Shown here in pieces: positions 1 through 8,820 of a stretch of 64,000 nucleotides of DNA (the stretch's first letter is position 1; each line of letters opens with the position of its first letter). The notes under the pieces are model-generated. The model had not been told where the DNA came from, did no database searches, and saw only the letters and a program-made list of their open reading frames with translations. The translations under genes and the position numbers were made by a program. The stretch is from JAUWCL01 sp964599375 (GTDB taxonomy: Bacteria > Krumholzibacteriota > Krumholzibacteriia > Krumholzibacteriales > Krumholzibacteriaceae). Location: assembly GCA_964599375.1 (NCBI GenBank), contig CAZREW010000004.1, positions 62,001 to 126,000 on the forward strand, written 5' to 3'.

Positions 1-2
1 AG

Positions 3-143
3 GACTGGAACGTCGTCGGGCAGTACAGGTTCACCAAGTTCATCAGCTTCGGGCTGAATTACAACGGTCACAGGGAGAAGGATTTCACAGGAGAGGTCAG
101 GACGATCCATGCTTTCAAGCTGGAAAGCCGCGCATATTTCTAG
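3..143 (+). CDS. C-terminal end of an outer-membrane beta-barrel protein (5' part outside the window)
   Basis: An open frame enters from the left edge and stops at TAG 141-143, giving 46 residues. They alternate polar and hydrophobic residues (for example QYRFTKFISFGLNY) and end in Arg-Ala-Tyr-Phe-stop. A terminal Phe after an amphipathic strand is the classic Bam-recognised end of an outer-membrane barrel. The frame overlaps the start of the next gene (ATG 109) by 35 bases, so the two are probably translated from one message. The next gene is an Omp85 assembly factor, so TamB-like or SprA-like envelope proteins are possible identities, but 46 residues cannot decide. Confidence 0.6.
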   Translation, partial: DWNVVGQYRFTKFISFGLNYNGHREKDFTGEVRTIHAFKLESRAYF

Positions 144-1863
144 AGCGGCCCTCCCGGCCGCGATCATCGCCGCCGCGGCTCTCTCTGCCGTTTGGGGAGG
201 GGCGCCGGTCGCCAGGTGCGCCGCGCAGGGAGCCGGCGACACCCTAGCCGCCGCGCGCCCGCTGATATCTAATGTGCGCTGGGAAGGGATCGAGCAGCTC
301 GACGCCCGGGCCGTCGGCAGGAACAGCTATCTGCGCCGTGGCGAGCGACTGAGCGACCGGCTGCTCGATCAGGAGCTCGGAAGGATAGACTCCCTCTACT
401 TCTCTGCCGGGCTGCTCGCCGCAAGGGCCGCCGTAGATACGGTGGTCAGAGGCGGGTCGGCAGAGGTCGCCGTCCTGATCTCGGAGGGAAGCCGGACGAG
501 GATCGGCACGGTCAGGTTCAGCGGATCCGAAGTGATCCCCGAAGGCGAGCTGGCAGGAAGGCTCGGGGTCGTAGAGGGGGCGCCTTTCGACCCGGTGGCT
601 CTCGAGACCTCGATGGGAGATCTTCTCGCCGGGCTGAACCGGTCGGGATACCCCTACGCGCAGGTCTGGATGACCGGTTTCGAATTCGACCCCGGAGCCA
701 ACACGGTCGATCTTACATTCTCGATATACGGAGGCGAGGAGTCGATAGTCGAAGAGGTCGTTTTCGAGGGCCTGACGAAGACCGACACCTCGCTCGCGAT
801 GCGCACCTCGAGGCTCTCGACGGGCGGCAGGTTCGACGAGCGTAAGCTCGCCCGGGCGGCGCGCTACCTCTCGGCCAGCGGGCTCTTCGCCCGCGTGGGG
901 CAGCCCGAGGTCGGCAGGCTAGGGCCCGGCAGGGTCCACGTGAAGATCCCCGTCGAGGAGATCGAACGCGGCAATTCGATAGAGGGGATCTTCGGCTTCG
1001 CGAAAAAGGAGACGGAAGGGTACATCACGAACGGCTCGGTCGACCTCGCCCTGAGGAATATCGGGGGAAGCGGCAGGGACGTCGATTTCAGGTGGCTCAA
1101 CGACGGCCTCAGCTATCGGACGCTGCATTTCAGGTACTCGGAGGATTTCTTCCTCTCGCTTCCCCCGGGCCTGGAAGCAGAACTGAGGCAGGACGTCTAC
1201 GATACATTATACGACTACACGGTGGTAGGCTTCGACATGAAGCTCAGCGCCGGCCCCGGGGGCACCGTAATGGCCGGATACACATGGGACAACAACGTCC
1301 CGCAGGAGACCGCGGACTTTGCCAGGAGCGTCAGACACAGGTTCCGTGCTGGAGCCAGGGCCAGATGGCCCGGCCGCGCCGCCCTCGCGCTGAGCGTCGA
1401 GGGAGCGCTGCGGAAGGAATACGCCGCTACAGGCACGGAGACCGACAGCCAGCTGCTCTATCGGTTCGAAGGGGAGGTCGAGATCCCGTCCTTCCCCGCG
1501 CAGTCTCTATATATGAGGCTCGTCTCGGAGGGGGTCTTTTCGAAGGAGGACGTCAGACCTGCCGAGACGTACCCGCTCGGGGGGGCGAGGAGCCTGAGAG
1601 GCTACAGGGAGAACCAGTTCCGCGGCGAGAAGGTCGCGTGGGCCAACTTTGAATACAGGTTCGGCGGAGCGTCGCGGATTTTCCTCTTCTATGACGTTGG
1701 AGCCTACTACAGGAAGAATACCGGCCGGCAGTTGCTCGACGGGCTCGGATTCGGGCTGATGTCTTCCTCGAAGCTCGGCACGGTGGCACTCAGCTTCGGC
1801 ATGGGGGAGAGGATCGCCCTTGACGGCATGCTCATCCACATCTCGCTCATCGAGAACTTCTGA
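109..1863 (+). CDS. Omp85-family outer-membrane assembly protein (TamA/BamA-like, three POTRA domains)
   Basis: This is a 584-residue outer-membrane protein of the D15/Omp85 superfamily, which inserts or exports envelope proteins. An N-terminal signal sequence (about 1-38, Ala-rich) is followed by three POTRA-like repeats at about 52-127, 132-210 and 212-285, each with the beta-alpha-alpha-beta-beta pattern (V-x-F-x-G at strand 1). A C-terminal barrel runs from about 290 to the terminal Phe. The motif GGARSLRGYRENQFRG near 485-500 corresponds to the conserved (V/L)RGY loop of the family. Three POTRAs and under 600 residues fit TamA better than BamA, which usually has five POTRAs and about 800 residues. 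The start ATG at 109 follows a good AGGAGAGG site and lies inside the preceding barrel gene. Confidence 0.85.
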   Translation: MLSSWKAAHISRAALPAAIIAAAALSAVWGGAPVARCAAQGAGDTLAAARPLISNVRWEGIEQLDARAVGRNSYLRRGERLSDRLLDQELGRIDSLYFSAGLLAARAAVDTVVRGGSAEVAVLISEGSRTRIGTVRFSGSEVIPEGELAGRLGVVEGAPFDPVALETSMGDLLAGLNRSGYPYAQVWMTGFEFDPGANTVDLTFSIYGGEESIVEEVVFEGLTKTDTSLAMRTSRLSTGGRFDERKLARAARYLSASGLFARVGQPEVGRLGPGRVHVKIPVEEIERGNSIEGIFGFAKKETEGYITNGSVDLALRNIGGSGRDVDFRWLNDGLSYRTLHFRYSEDFFLSLPPGLEAELRQDVYDTLYDYTVVGFDMKLSAGPGGTVMAGYTWDNNVPQETADFARSVRHRFRAGARARWPGRAALALSVEGALRKEYAATGTETDSQLLYRFEGEVEIPSFPAQSLYMRLVSEGVFSKEDVRPAETYPLGGARSLRGYRENQFRGEKVAWANFEYRFGGASRIFLFYDVGAYYRKNTGRQLLDGLGFGLMSSSKLGTVALSFGMGERIALDGMLIHISLIENF

Positions 1864-1881
1864 CATCTGCTAAAATCATAG

Positions 1882-1910
1882 TGGCAGGGGCGGCCCGGCT
1901 CGATTATAAT
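1882..1910 (+). promoter_or_regulatory. Possible sigma-70 promoter of thiC
   Basis: A perfect TATAAT lies at 1905-1910, 38 bases before the thiC start. The -35 region (TGGCAG, 1882-1887) is poor. A 7-base inverted repeat CAGGGGC (1885-1891) / GCCCCTG (1916-1922) spans the -10 box and could act as an operator or leader hairpin. Confidence 0.35.
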
Positions 1911-1947
1911 AGAATGCCCCTGAAAAGACAGCGAGAGGAGGCTCCGT

Positions 1948-3222
1948 TTGACGGAAGTCGAGAAGGCAAGAGCAGGTGAGATAAGCCCCGCTCTGAAGGA
2001 AGTCGCGGATTTCGAAGGCATCGACCCGGTGGACCTCAGGGTCCTCGTCGCCGATGGCAGGGCCGTGATCACTGGTTACGCCCGCGCCCACTGCCGGGTG
2101 ATCGGGATCGGGGAGGGCCTGAGCACGAAGGTCAACGCCAACATCGGCACGAGCCCCGACCACGACGATCCGGGGATAGAGCTGCGCAAGCTCGATGCCG
2201 CGATCGGCGCTGGTGCCGATGCCGTCATGGACCTCTCTACGGGGGGCGACATAGATGCGATAAGGCGGTCGATACTCGGGAAGTGCCAGGTCCCGGTGGG
2301 GACCGTACCGATATACCAGACCGTAGTGGAGGTCGGAAGGAAGGGCGGGGAGATATCGGATTGCACAAAGGAGGATTTCCTCGAGGTCGTCGAGCGCCAG
2401 GCCAGGGACGGCGTTGACTTCATGACGATCCACTGCGGCCTCGTACGGCGTCTGGCAGAAGAAGTGGCCAGGTCGCGGACGGCCGGTGTCGTAAGCCGGG
2501 GTGGCTGCTTCCTCCTCCAGTGGATCGTGAGGAACAGAAAAGAGAATCCCTACTATGAGTATTTCGACGAGCTTCTCGAGCTCGCGCATGAATATGACTT
2601 CGCGCTCAGCCTCGGCGACGGCCTGCGTCCCGGCGCCATAGCCGATTCGACAGACCGCCCCCAGGTCGGCGAACTGCTCGTGATCGGGGAGCTGGTCGAG
2701 AGGGCACAGAGGGCCGGGGTCAGCGTATTCGTCGAGGGTCCGGGCCACGTGCCCATACACGAGATCCCCTCGAACATCATGCTAGAGAAGAAGGTCTGCG
2801 CGGGCGCGCCTTTCTACGTGCTCGGGCCCCTGGTCACCGACGTCGCGCCCGGATACGATCACATCACAGCCGCTATAGGCGGAGCGGTCGCGGCCTGGCA
2901 CGGGGCGGACTTTCTCTGCTACGTCACTCCGGCCGAGCATCTGAGGCTCCCCACCGTGGCCGATGTCCGTGACGGTGTGATAGGCACGAGGATAGCGGCA
3001 CACGCCGGCGATATCGCAAAAGGCGTCCGCGGCGCGTCTGACTGGGACAGGAAGATCTCGCGTGCGAGGGCGGAGCTCGACTGGGAGACGGCACTCGATT
3101 CGAGCATCGACCCGCCGAGGGCGAGGGAGATGTTCGACGCCAGCCCTTCAGGCTCGGAGGATCTCTGCACGATGTGCGGGGAGTTCTGTGCGATAAGAGG
3201 GACGAAGCGCAGCAGGGAATAG
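1948..3222 (+). CDS. thiC: Phosphomethylpyrimidine synthase ThiC
   Basis: ThiC is the radical-SAM enzyme that rearranges aminoimidazole ribotide into HMP-phosphate, the pyrimidine half of thiamine. The 424-residue protein is the short form without the long N-terminal extension of the E. coli enzyme. Family blocks include NANIGTSPDH, GADAVMDLSTGG, HCGLVRR, SRGG, SLGDGLRPG, EGPGHVP and GPLVTDVAPGYDHITAAIGG. The C-terminal cluster motif reads CTMCGEFC, CX2CX3C, one residue tighter than the CX2CX4C of the E. coli type. Translation starts at TTG 1948, seven bases after GAGAGGAG. The 84-base leader has no recognisable TPP riboswitch. No other thiamine gene is adjacent; the helicase gene follows after 20 bases. 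Confidence 0.96.
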   Translation: MTEVEKARAGEISPALKEVADFEGIDPVDLRVLVADGRAVITGYARAHCRVIGIGEGLSTKVNANIGTSPDHDDPGIELRKLDAAIGAGADAVMDLSTGGDIDAIRRSILGKCQVPVGTVPIYQTVVEVGRKGGEISDCTKEDFLEVVERQARDGVDFMTIHCGLVRRLAEEVARSRTAGVVSRGGCFLLQWIVRNRKENPYYEYFDELLELAHEYDFALSLGDGLRPGAIADSTDRPQVGELLVIGELVERAQRAGVSVFVEGPGHVPIHEIPSNIMLEKKVCAGAPFYVLGPLVTDVAPGYDHITAAIGGAVAAWHGADFLCYVTPAEHLRLPTVADVRDGVIGTRIAAHAGDIAKGVRGASDWDRKISRARAELDWETALDSSIDPPRAREMFDASPSGSEDLCTMCGEFCAIRGTKRSRE

Positions 3223-3242
3223 CAGGGTGGAGGTGGATCCCG

Positions 3243-5594
3243 ATGCCGGCCGGTCACAGATCCGACGCGACGGGGGCGGAAGCATTTCTCGAAATCGTTC
3301 CCCACGAATACAGGGAATCGTTTAGCGGGCCGGGTGCGGTCGAGCGCGTCTGCGCCGCCGCGGCGTCGGGCCCCGTGCCGCCGGCGCTCCTGCTGCGTCT
3401 GGCCAGGGAGACCGGATTCGCTGGGATGCCCGCCCTGGAGAGGGCAGCGATCCTCGCCTCGGGCAGGGGCGACCTCTTCGAAGCGCCTGCGAACGATGAC
3501 GCACAGCGCGGGGAAGCTGCGGGGCCGCGGCCCGGAGCCGAGCCGGATCCAGCGCTCCTCGAGGACTCGGCCGAACGCGAGATGCGGCGGGTGCAGGAGG
3601 CGCTCGGCGAGATGCGGAAGGGGCAGGCGGCCATGGCGAGAACGGTCATGACGGCGCTTGCCCGCGACGAGATCTCGTTCGTAGAGGCAGGGACCGGGAC
3701 CGGCAAGTCTCTCGCCTATCTTCTTCCGGCGGCCCTCTTCTCTTCGGCGACCGGCGAACGGGTCATCGTCTCGACGCATACGAAGAACCTCCAGCAGCAG
3801 CTCCTCGAGAAGGAACTACCCGTGCTCAGGTCGGTCACCGGGTTTACTCTGCCGGTCGAGAGGCTCATGGGACGCGAGAACTACATCTGCTCGCGCAAGC
3901 TCGTATCGAGGACCGTCAGACTCGCCGGTGAGGATCCGGAAGCGGCTCTGCGGCTCGGGCTCTCGGCCGCCCTGGCGGCTGAGGGAGCTGCCGAGTCGAT
4001 TCCCGCCGCCCTGCGGCCTTTCCCTATCCGCTCGATATGCGCGCCCGCGCGGTGCCTGATGAAAGGATGCCCCTATGCGCAGGGATGCCCCATGCTCCGC
4101 GCGAGAAAGAGGGCGGCCGACGCGGCGATACTGTTTGTGAACCATGCCCTTCTGATGACCGACTACCGGCAGGGAGGCACGGTCATCGGGCCATACAGCA
4201 GGGTGATATTCGACGAGGCGCATCACCTCGAGAGGTGCGTGATGGACAACCTCTCCGTGCGGATCGCGGAGAACACGCTCGAGACGATATTCGACCAGGT
4301 CGAGCCGGTGTCTCCGCTGGCCGAGAGATGGAAGATACTCTCGATGATGCCGTCCGCTGCCGGCAGCGGAGGCGGCGGGGAAGGCTGGACTGGAAAGGTG
4401 CGGGCGCTCGCGGCGAAGAAGGCGGAGCTGGAGGAGGCTTATTCGGCGGTCTTCTCCTCGGCCGCGTCGGCGGCACTCGCCGGAGCGGTCGGCACGAGGA
4501 CGAGATACGGCGATGATGCATTCGATGAAGCCGTCGGTGTATTCAATCGCTTCTACTATATTAACAATGAGATAAAAGAAACACTTAAATCTATTTATAA
4601 TTCCAGTTCGCAGCAGTCGGCCACAGCCCTGCTGAACGAGCTGCGCTTCATCGACGAGGAGCTGGAGGCTCTGGCGGAGTCGGTCAGGTATCTGCGGGAG
4701 GCGTCCGACCCTGACGGTGTCTTCTGGATCGAATGGGCCGCAGGAGGCAGGGTGGCCGCGATATGCGGGTCTCCCCTCGAGATCGACAGACGGTTCGCAG
4801 ATTATCTCGAAGAGCGTGCCTTGTCGGCTGTTTTCACTTCGGCGACCCTTGCCGGTGGCGGCAGCTTCGACTACGTGATGGAGCGGCTCGGGATAAGCCT
4901 TACCGGGAAGGAGCCGGTGAACCTCATAGCGGGTTCGCCATTCGACTACCAGAGGAACCTTCTGATCCTCAGGACCGGGGATCATCCCGACCCCAATTCC
5001 GGCTCGTTCGCCGCGCATGTCGGCAGGATGATCGCGGAGCTCTCCAGGGCTACGGGCAGAAGGATAATGGCATTGTTCACATCGTACAGGATGTGCCTTG
5101 CGACAGGCGGGGAGCTTGCTGATCTGGGGTTCGCCGGTAGACTGTTCGTGCAGGGAGAGGGCGGCAGCAGGGAGGAACTAGCCTCTCTCTTCAGGTCGAC
5201 CGACGGAGCGGTCCTGCTCGGCGTGGCGTCCTTCTGGGAAGGTGTCGATTTCCCCGGAGGGGAACTCGAGATCCTCGTCATTCCCAAGCTGCCTTTCCCC
5301 GTGCCCTCCGAACCTGTGATAGAGGCGAGATCGGAGAGGATGCGGGCCGCCGGCGAGAATCCCTTCACCCGGCTGTCGCTCCCAGAGGCCATTCTCAGGC
5401 TGAGGCAGGGTGTCGGCAGGCTGATCAGGAGGAAGGACGACCGCGGGGTGGTGATCCTGATGGATCCGCGCCTCGGCACGAAATCTTACGCGCACGCTGT
5501 GCTTTCGTCGCTGCCCGCCACTGTAAGGCATGTAAGGTCGGAGGACGAGGCCGCTGATTCCGCCGCCGCCTGGTTCGAAATGGGCGATGCTTAG
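3243..5594 (+). CDS. ATP-dependent DNA helicase, DinG/XPD-like superfamily 2 with Fe-S cluster
   Basis: This 783-residue protein is a superfamily-2 5'-3' helicase of the DinG/YoaA/XPD group, acting on damaged or R-loop-containing DNA. Walker A is EAGTGTGKS (about 148-156). The four-cysteine Fe-S region follows, with Cys at about 216, 266, 271, 276 and 282 (motif CLMKGCPYAQGC). The DEAH box is FDEAHHLE (about 323-330). C-terminal motifs include GVASFWEGVDFPG and the arginine-finger motif GVGRLIRR. No exonuclease domain precedes it; the first 110 residues are not assigned. ATG 3243 is chosen because GGAGGTGG precedes it by about seven bases; an upstream in-frame ATG at 3174 lies inside thiC. 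An AT-rich patch at about 4540-4612 stands out from the rest of the gene. Confidence 0.9.
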   Translation: MPAGHRSDATGAEAFLEIVPHEYRESFSGPGAVERVCAAAASGPVPPALLLRLARETGFAGMPALERAAILASGRGDLFEAPANDDAQRGEAAGPRPGAEPDPALLEDSAEREMRRVQEALGEMRKGQAAMARTVMTALARDEISFVEAGTGTGKSLAYLLPAALFSSATGERVIVSTHTKNLQQQLLEKELPVLRSVTGFTLPVERLMGRENYICSRKLVSRTVRLAGEDPEAALRLGLSAALAAEGAAESIPAALRPFPIRSICAPARCLMKGCPYAQGCPMLRARKRAADAAILFVNHALLMTDYRQGGTVIGPYSRVIFDEAHHLERCVMDNLSVRIAENTLETIFDQVEPVSPLAERWKILSMMPSAAGSGGGGEGWTGKVRALAAKKAELEEAYSAVFSSAASAALAGAVGTRTRYGDDAFDEAVGVFNRFYYINNEIKETLKSIYNSSSQQSATALLNELRFIDEELEALAESVRYLREASDPDGVFWIEWAAGGRVAAICGSPLEIDRRFADYLEERALSAVFTSATLAGGGSFDYVMERLGISLTGKEPVNLIAGSPFDYQRNLLILRTGDHPDPNSGSFAAHVGRMIAELSRATGRRIMALFTSYRMCLATGGELADLGFAGRLFVQGEGGSREELASLFRSTDGAVLLGVASFWEGVDFPGGELEILVIPKLPFPVPSEPVIEARSERMRAAGENPFTRLSLPEAILRLRQGVGRLIRRKDDRGVVILMDPRLGTKSYAHAVLSSLPATVRHVRSEDEAADSAAAWFEMGDA

Positions 5595-5620
5595 AGATCA
5601 GGCTCTGGGCCCCTTTACGG

Positions 5621-5649
5621 TTGTCAGCGGAGCGCGTATGGTGTAGAAT
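5621..5649 (+). promoter_or_regulatory. Sigma-70-type promoter for the hut genes
   Basis: TTGTCA (5621-5626), a 17-base spacer and TAGAAT (5644-5649) match the housekeeping consensus. It lies about 95 bases before hutU and after the end of the helicase gene. Confidence 0.6.
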
Positions 5650-5660
5650 GATCCATGTTG

Positions 5661-5674
5661 CACCCCTAGGAGTG
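5661..5674. promoter_or_regulatory. Candidate operator palindrome in the hut leader
   Basis: CACCCCTAGGAGTG is an inverted repeat centred on CCTAGG, with six of seven positions paired. It lies 12 bases downstream of the predicted -10 box, a normal place for a repressor site. No hut regulator gene is in the window, so the assignment is inference. Confidence 0.3.
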
Positions 5675-5742
5675 TGGTATTTAAAGCTTGATATTACAGC
5701 ATGTTATATGATTGACAGAAACCTTGTTCGGAGGTAGATGTG

Positions 5743-7398
5743 ATGGCCCCGGATGTCATAAGAGCTCCCCGCGGCAGCGAGATCAGCTGCCGGGGATGGT
5801 TCCAGGAAGCGGCGATGAGGATGCTCATGAACAACCTCGATCCGGAGAACGCGGAGAACCCCGCCGAGCTGGTGGTCTACGGGGGAAGAGGGAAGGCCGC
5901 GAGGAACTGGGACTGCTACCATGCCATCGTCGATACGCTCAAGCGCCTCGGCGACGACGAGACACTTCTTGTCCAGTCCGGGAAGCCGGTAGCCGTCTTT
6001 CCGACGCACACGGGAGCGCCTCGCGTCCTGATCGCCAACTCGCTTCTGGTCCCGAAGTGGGCGACGTGGGAGCATTTCTGGGAGCTCGAGTCGAAGGACC
6101 TGATGATGTACGGTCAGATGACGGCGGGCTCGTGGATGTACATCGGGACGCAGGGGATCCTTCAGGGGACGTACGAGACATTCGCCGAGTGCGCCAGGCA
6201 GCATTTCGGCGGCACCATGGCAGGCCGGTTCGTCCTCTCCGGAGGGCTCGGGGGGATGAGCGGCGCCCAGCCCCTCGCAGTGACGATGAACGGCGGAGTC
6301 TGCCTGATAGTCGAAGTAGATCCCGATAGGATAAAGCGTCGCATCGAGACGAAGTACTGCGACGTGATGGAGACCGATCTCGACAGCGCGCTCGCAAAGG
6401 CGGCCGAAGCAGTGAAGGCGAAAAAGCCCCTGTCGATAGGGCTTGTCGGGAACGCGGCCGACGTCTTTCCCGAGCTTGCCCGCAGGGACGTTGTGATCGA
6501 CGCGGTGACAGACCAGACCTCGGCGCACGACCCGCTTAACGGCTACATCCCTAAGGGGTATACCCTCGAAGAGGCCGCCGCGCTGAGGAAGAGCGACCCC
6601 GACAGGTACATCAAGGAGGCGACCTCCTCGATCGTCATTCACGTCCAGGCCATGCTCGACCTTCAGAAGAAGGGATCGATCGTCTTCGACTATGGAAACA
6701 ACATCCGAGGCCAGGCTCAGGCCGGCGGTCTCAAGAACGCCTTCGACTTCCCCGGGTTCGTCCCCGCCTTCATCCGGCCGATGTTCTGCGTCGGCAAGGG
6801 GCCGTTCCGCTGGATCGCGCTCTCAGGCAGGAAGGAGGACATCTGGCGGACCGACGACCTGGTCCTCGAGATGTTCCCCGAGAACGAGTCGCTCTGCAGG
6901 TGGATCAAGCTGGCCCGCGAGCAGGTCGCTTTCCAGGGCCTGCCGGCGAGGATATGCTGGCTCGAATACGGCGAGAGGGAAAGGTTCGGTCTCGCGATGC
7001 ACGACCTGGTAGCGAGCGGCGAGATAAGCGCCCCGATCGTGATAGGTCGTGACCATCTCGACAGCGGATCGGTCGCCTCGCCGTACAGGGAGACCGAGGG
7101 GATGAGGGACGGAAGCGACGCCGTGGCGGACTGGCCTATCCTCAACGCGCTGCTCAATACGGCGAGCGGAGCGGCCTGGGTATCCGTTCACCACGGTGGT
7201 GGTGTGGGCATGGGGTTGTCCATCCATGCCGGTATAGCCGTGGTGGCTGATGGAACGCCGGAAGGCCGTGTAAAATTAACGCGTTGTCTCAATAATGACC
7301 CTGGCACAGGAGTTGCAAGACACGCCGATGCCGGCTATGCGATAGCCATTGAAAAAGCGAAAGATGCAGGGCTCGACCTTCCGATGCTGGGAAAATGA
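5743..7398 (+). CDS. hutU: Urocanate hydratase (urocanase)
   Basis: Urocanase converts urocanate to 4-imidazolone-5-propionate, step two of histidine degradation, with tightly bound NAD+. The 551-residue length is typical. Diagnostic stretches are YGGRGKAARNWDCYHAI near the N-terminus, the glycine-rich NAD-binding GGLGGMSGAQP, DYGNNIRGQA, and the active-site cysteine region LPARICWLEYGER, then HHGGGVGMGLSIHAG. ATG 5743 is seven bases after GGAGGT; an adjacent GTG at 5740 is possible. The gene is followed by hutI after 123 bases. Odd feature: the last 130 bases (about 7265-7398) switch to A/T-ending codons such as AAA, TTA, AAT, GTA and GCA, unlike the rest of the gene. Histidine ammonia-lyase (hutH) is not in the window. 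Confidence 0.97.
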   Translation: MAPDVIRAPRGSEISCRGWFQEAAMRMLMNNLDPENAENPAELVVYGGRGKAARNWDCYHAIVDTLKRLGDDETLLVQSGKPVAVFPTHTGAPRVLIANSLLVPKWATWEHFWELESKDLMMYGQMTAGSWMYIGTQGILQGTYETFAECARQHFGGTMAGRFVLSGGLGGMSGAQPLAVTMNGGVCLIVEVDPDRIKRRIETKYCDVMETDLDSALAKAAEAVKAKKPLSIGLVGNAADVFPELARRDVVIDAVTDQTSAHDPLNGYIPKGYTLEEAAALRKSDPDRYIKEATSSIVIHVQAMLDLQKKGSIVFDYGNNIRGQAQAGGLKNAFDFPGFVPAFIRPMFCVGKGPFRWIALSGRKEDIWRTDDLVLEMFPENESLCRWIKLAREQVAFQGLPARICWLEYGERERFGLAMHDLVASGEISAPIVIGRDHLDSGSVASPYRETEGMRDGSDAVADWPILNALLNTASGAAWVSVHHGGGVGMGLSIHAGIAVVADGTPEGRVKLTRCLNNDPGTGVARHADAGYAIAIEKAKDAGLDLPMLGK

Positions 7399-7521
7399 TT
7401 GCCCTTCCACATCGGCAGATCCGGTACGGTTCGAAGCAGGTTACCTCTTTCGCGACATACGATTTATGCAATTTGCCCGCGCGAAGGCGGGATTGTGGTG
7501 CGATTATGCAAGGAGTGGCGC

Positions 7522-8820
7522 TTGCCTGAGACGGTCGATCTGATGCTCCTCGGCGCCGGACAGCTCATTACCTGTCAAAGCGGCGAAAAAGGACCACGCA
7601 GGGAAAGAAATCTTGCCGATCCAGGCATGGTCAGGGGCGGCGCTCTCGCAGTCTCCGGAGGGCGCATAGTCGCCTCCGGGACCGAGGAAGAGGTCAAGAC
7701 AGCGGTCAGGGGAAGAGAAGTCTCTTCGACGATCTACGCGGACGGCAGGGTCGTCATGCCCGGGTGGGTCGACCCTCATACACACGCGGTCTTCGCCGGC
7801 TACAGGGCGGACGAATACGAGGCGAGGATCAGGGGTGACAGTTATCTCGACATAGACAGGCGTGGTGGCGGGATCAAGCGCTCCGTCAGGGAGCTGCGCG
7901 AAACGAACGAAGACCGTCTGTTCGAGAAGAGCAGGCGGCGTGTCCTCAAGATGCTGGAACAGGGTGTCACTACAGTCGAGATCAAGAGCGGCTACGGGCT
8001 CGATCTCGAGAGTGAGATGAAACAGCTCAGGGTGATCGCGCGTCTCGGCGCGGGAACGCCCCTTGACGTGGTGGCGACATTCATGGGCGCTCATCACAAG
8101 CCGCCCGGCGGGGAAGATGACGGGGATTACGTCGATATGCTTATCGACGAGATGATACCGGCGGTCGCCGATGCGGGACTCGCGAAGTATATCGACGTCT
8201 TCTGCGAGAAGGGCGTGTTCGACGTGGAGGAGACGAGACGAATACTCGAGGCGGGAAAGCGATGCGGTTTCGGCCTCAAGGTACACGCGGACGAAATATA
8301 CGCCCTCGGCGGGACCGAGCTGGCTGTCGAGATGGGGGCAGTCTCCGTCGAGCACCTCACGAAGGTGACGCCGGCAGGCATAGCCGCCCTCTCGGGGAGC
8401 CCGACCATAGCGGTGCTTCTGCCGGCCACTTCATTCGGGCTCGCCTCGCGGCATTACGCTCCCGCGAGGGAGATGATAGATGCCGGAGTGGCGGTCGCCC
8501 TTTCAACGGACTTCAACCCGGGGAGCGCGCCGTCGCATTCGATGCCGCTCGCCGTTTCCATAGCATGCTCGCAGATGGGGATGCTGCCGTCGGAGGCGGT
8601 CGTCGCGGCGACCTTCAATGCTGCCTGCGCCGTAGGGATGCAGGACCAGGTCGGATCGCTGGAAAAGGGAAAGAAGGCTGATTTCGTGATATACGACGTA
8701 GAAGACTATCGCGAGATACCGTCCCGCGCGGGCGAGAACCACGCAGCAGTCGTCGTCAAGGAAGGCGAGGTAGTCTGGGAGCTCCAGGGGTACAGGGACA
8801 GAAGTGAGGTGGGGCTATGA
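7522..8820 (+). CDS. hutI: Imidazolonepropionase
   Basis: HutI is the metal-dependent amidohydrolase that opens imidazolonepropionate to N-formimino-L-glutamate, step three of histidine degradation. Family signatures: metal ligands in VDPHTHAVFAGYRADEY, VEIKSGYGLD, FMGAHHKP, KVHADEI, the metal Asp in STDFNPGSAPSHSMPLA, and the C-terminal KGKKADFVIYD. TTG 7522 (protein starting LPETVDLMLLGAGQ, 432 residues) is chosen because AAGGAGTGG lies just upstream; the frame is open for another 41 codons upstream, but these do not look conserved. The stop overlaps the next start (ATGA at 8817-8820), so the TPR gene is translationally coupled. Confidence 0.95.
   Translation: MPETVDLMLLGAGQLITCQSGEKGPRRERNLADPGMVRGGALAVSGGRIVASGTEEEVKTAVRGREVSSTIYADGRVVMPGWVDPHTHAVFAGYRADEYEARIRGDSYLDIDRRGGGIKRSVRELRETNEDRLFEKSRRRVLKMLEQGVTTVEIKSGYGLDLESEMKQLRVIARLGAGTPLDVVATFMGAHHKPPGGEDDGDYVDMLIDEMIPAVADAGLAKYIDVFCEKGVFDVEETRRILEAGKRCGFGLKVHADEIYALGGTELAVEMGAVSVEHLTKVTPAGIAALSGSPTIAVLLPATSFGLASRHYAPAREMIDAGVAVALSTDFNPGSAPSHSMPLAVSIACSQMGMLPSEAVVAATFNAACAVGMQDQVGSLEKGKKADFVIYDVEDYREIPSRAGENHAAVVVKEGEVVWELQGYRDRSEVGL

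Noticed and set aside
1864..1947. TPP riboswitch before thiC
   Set aside because: The leader is too short and lacks the conserved thi-box segments.
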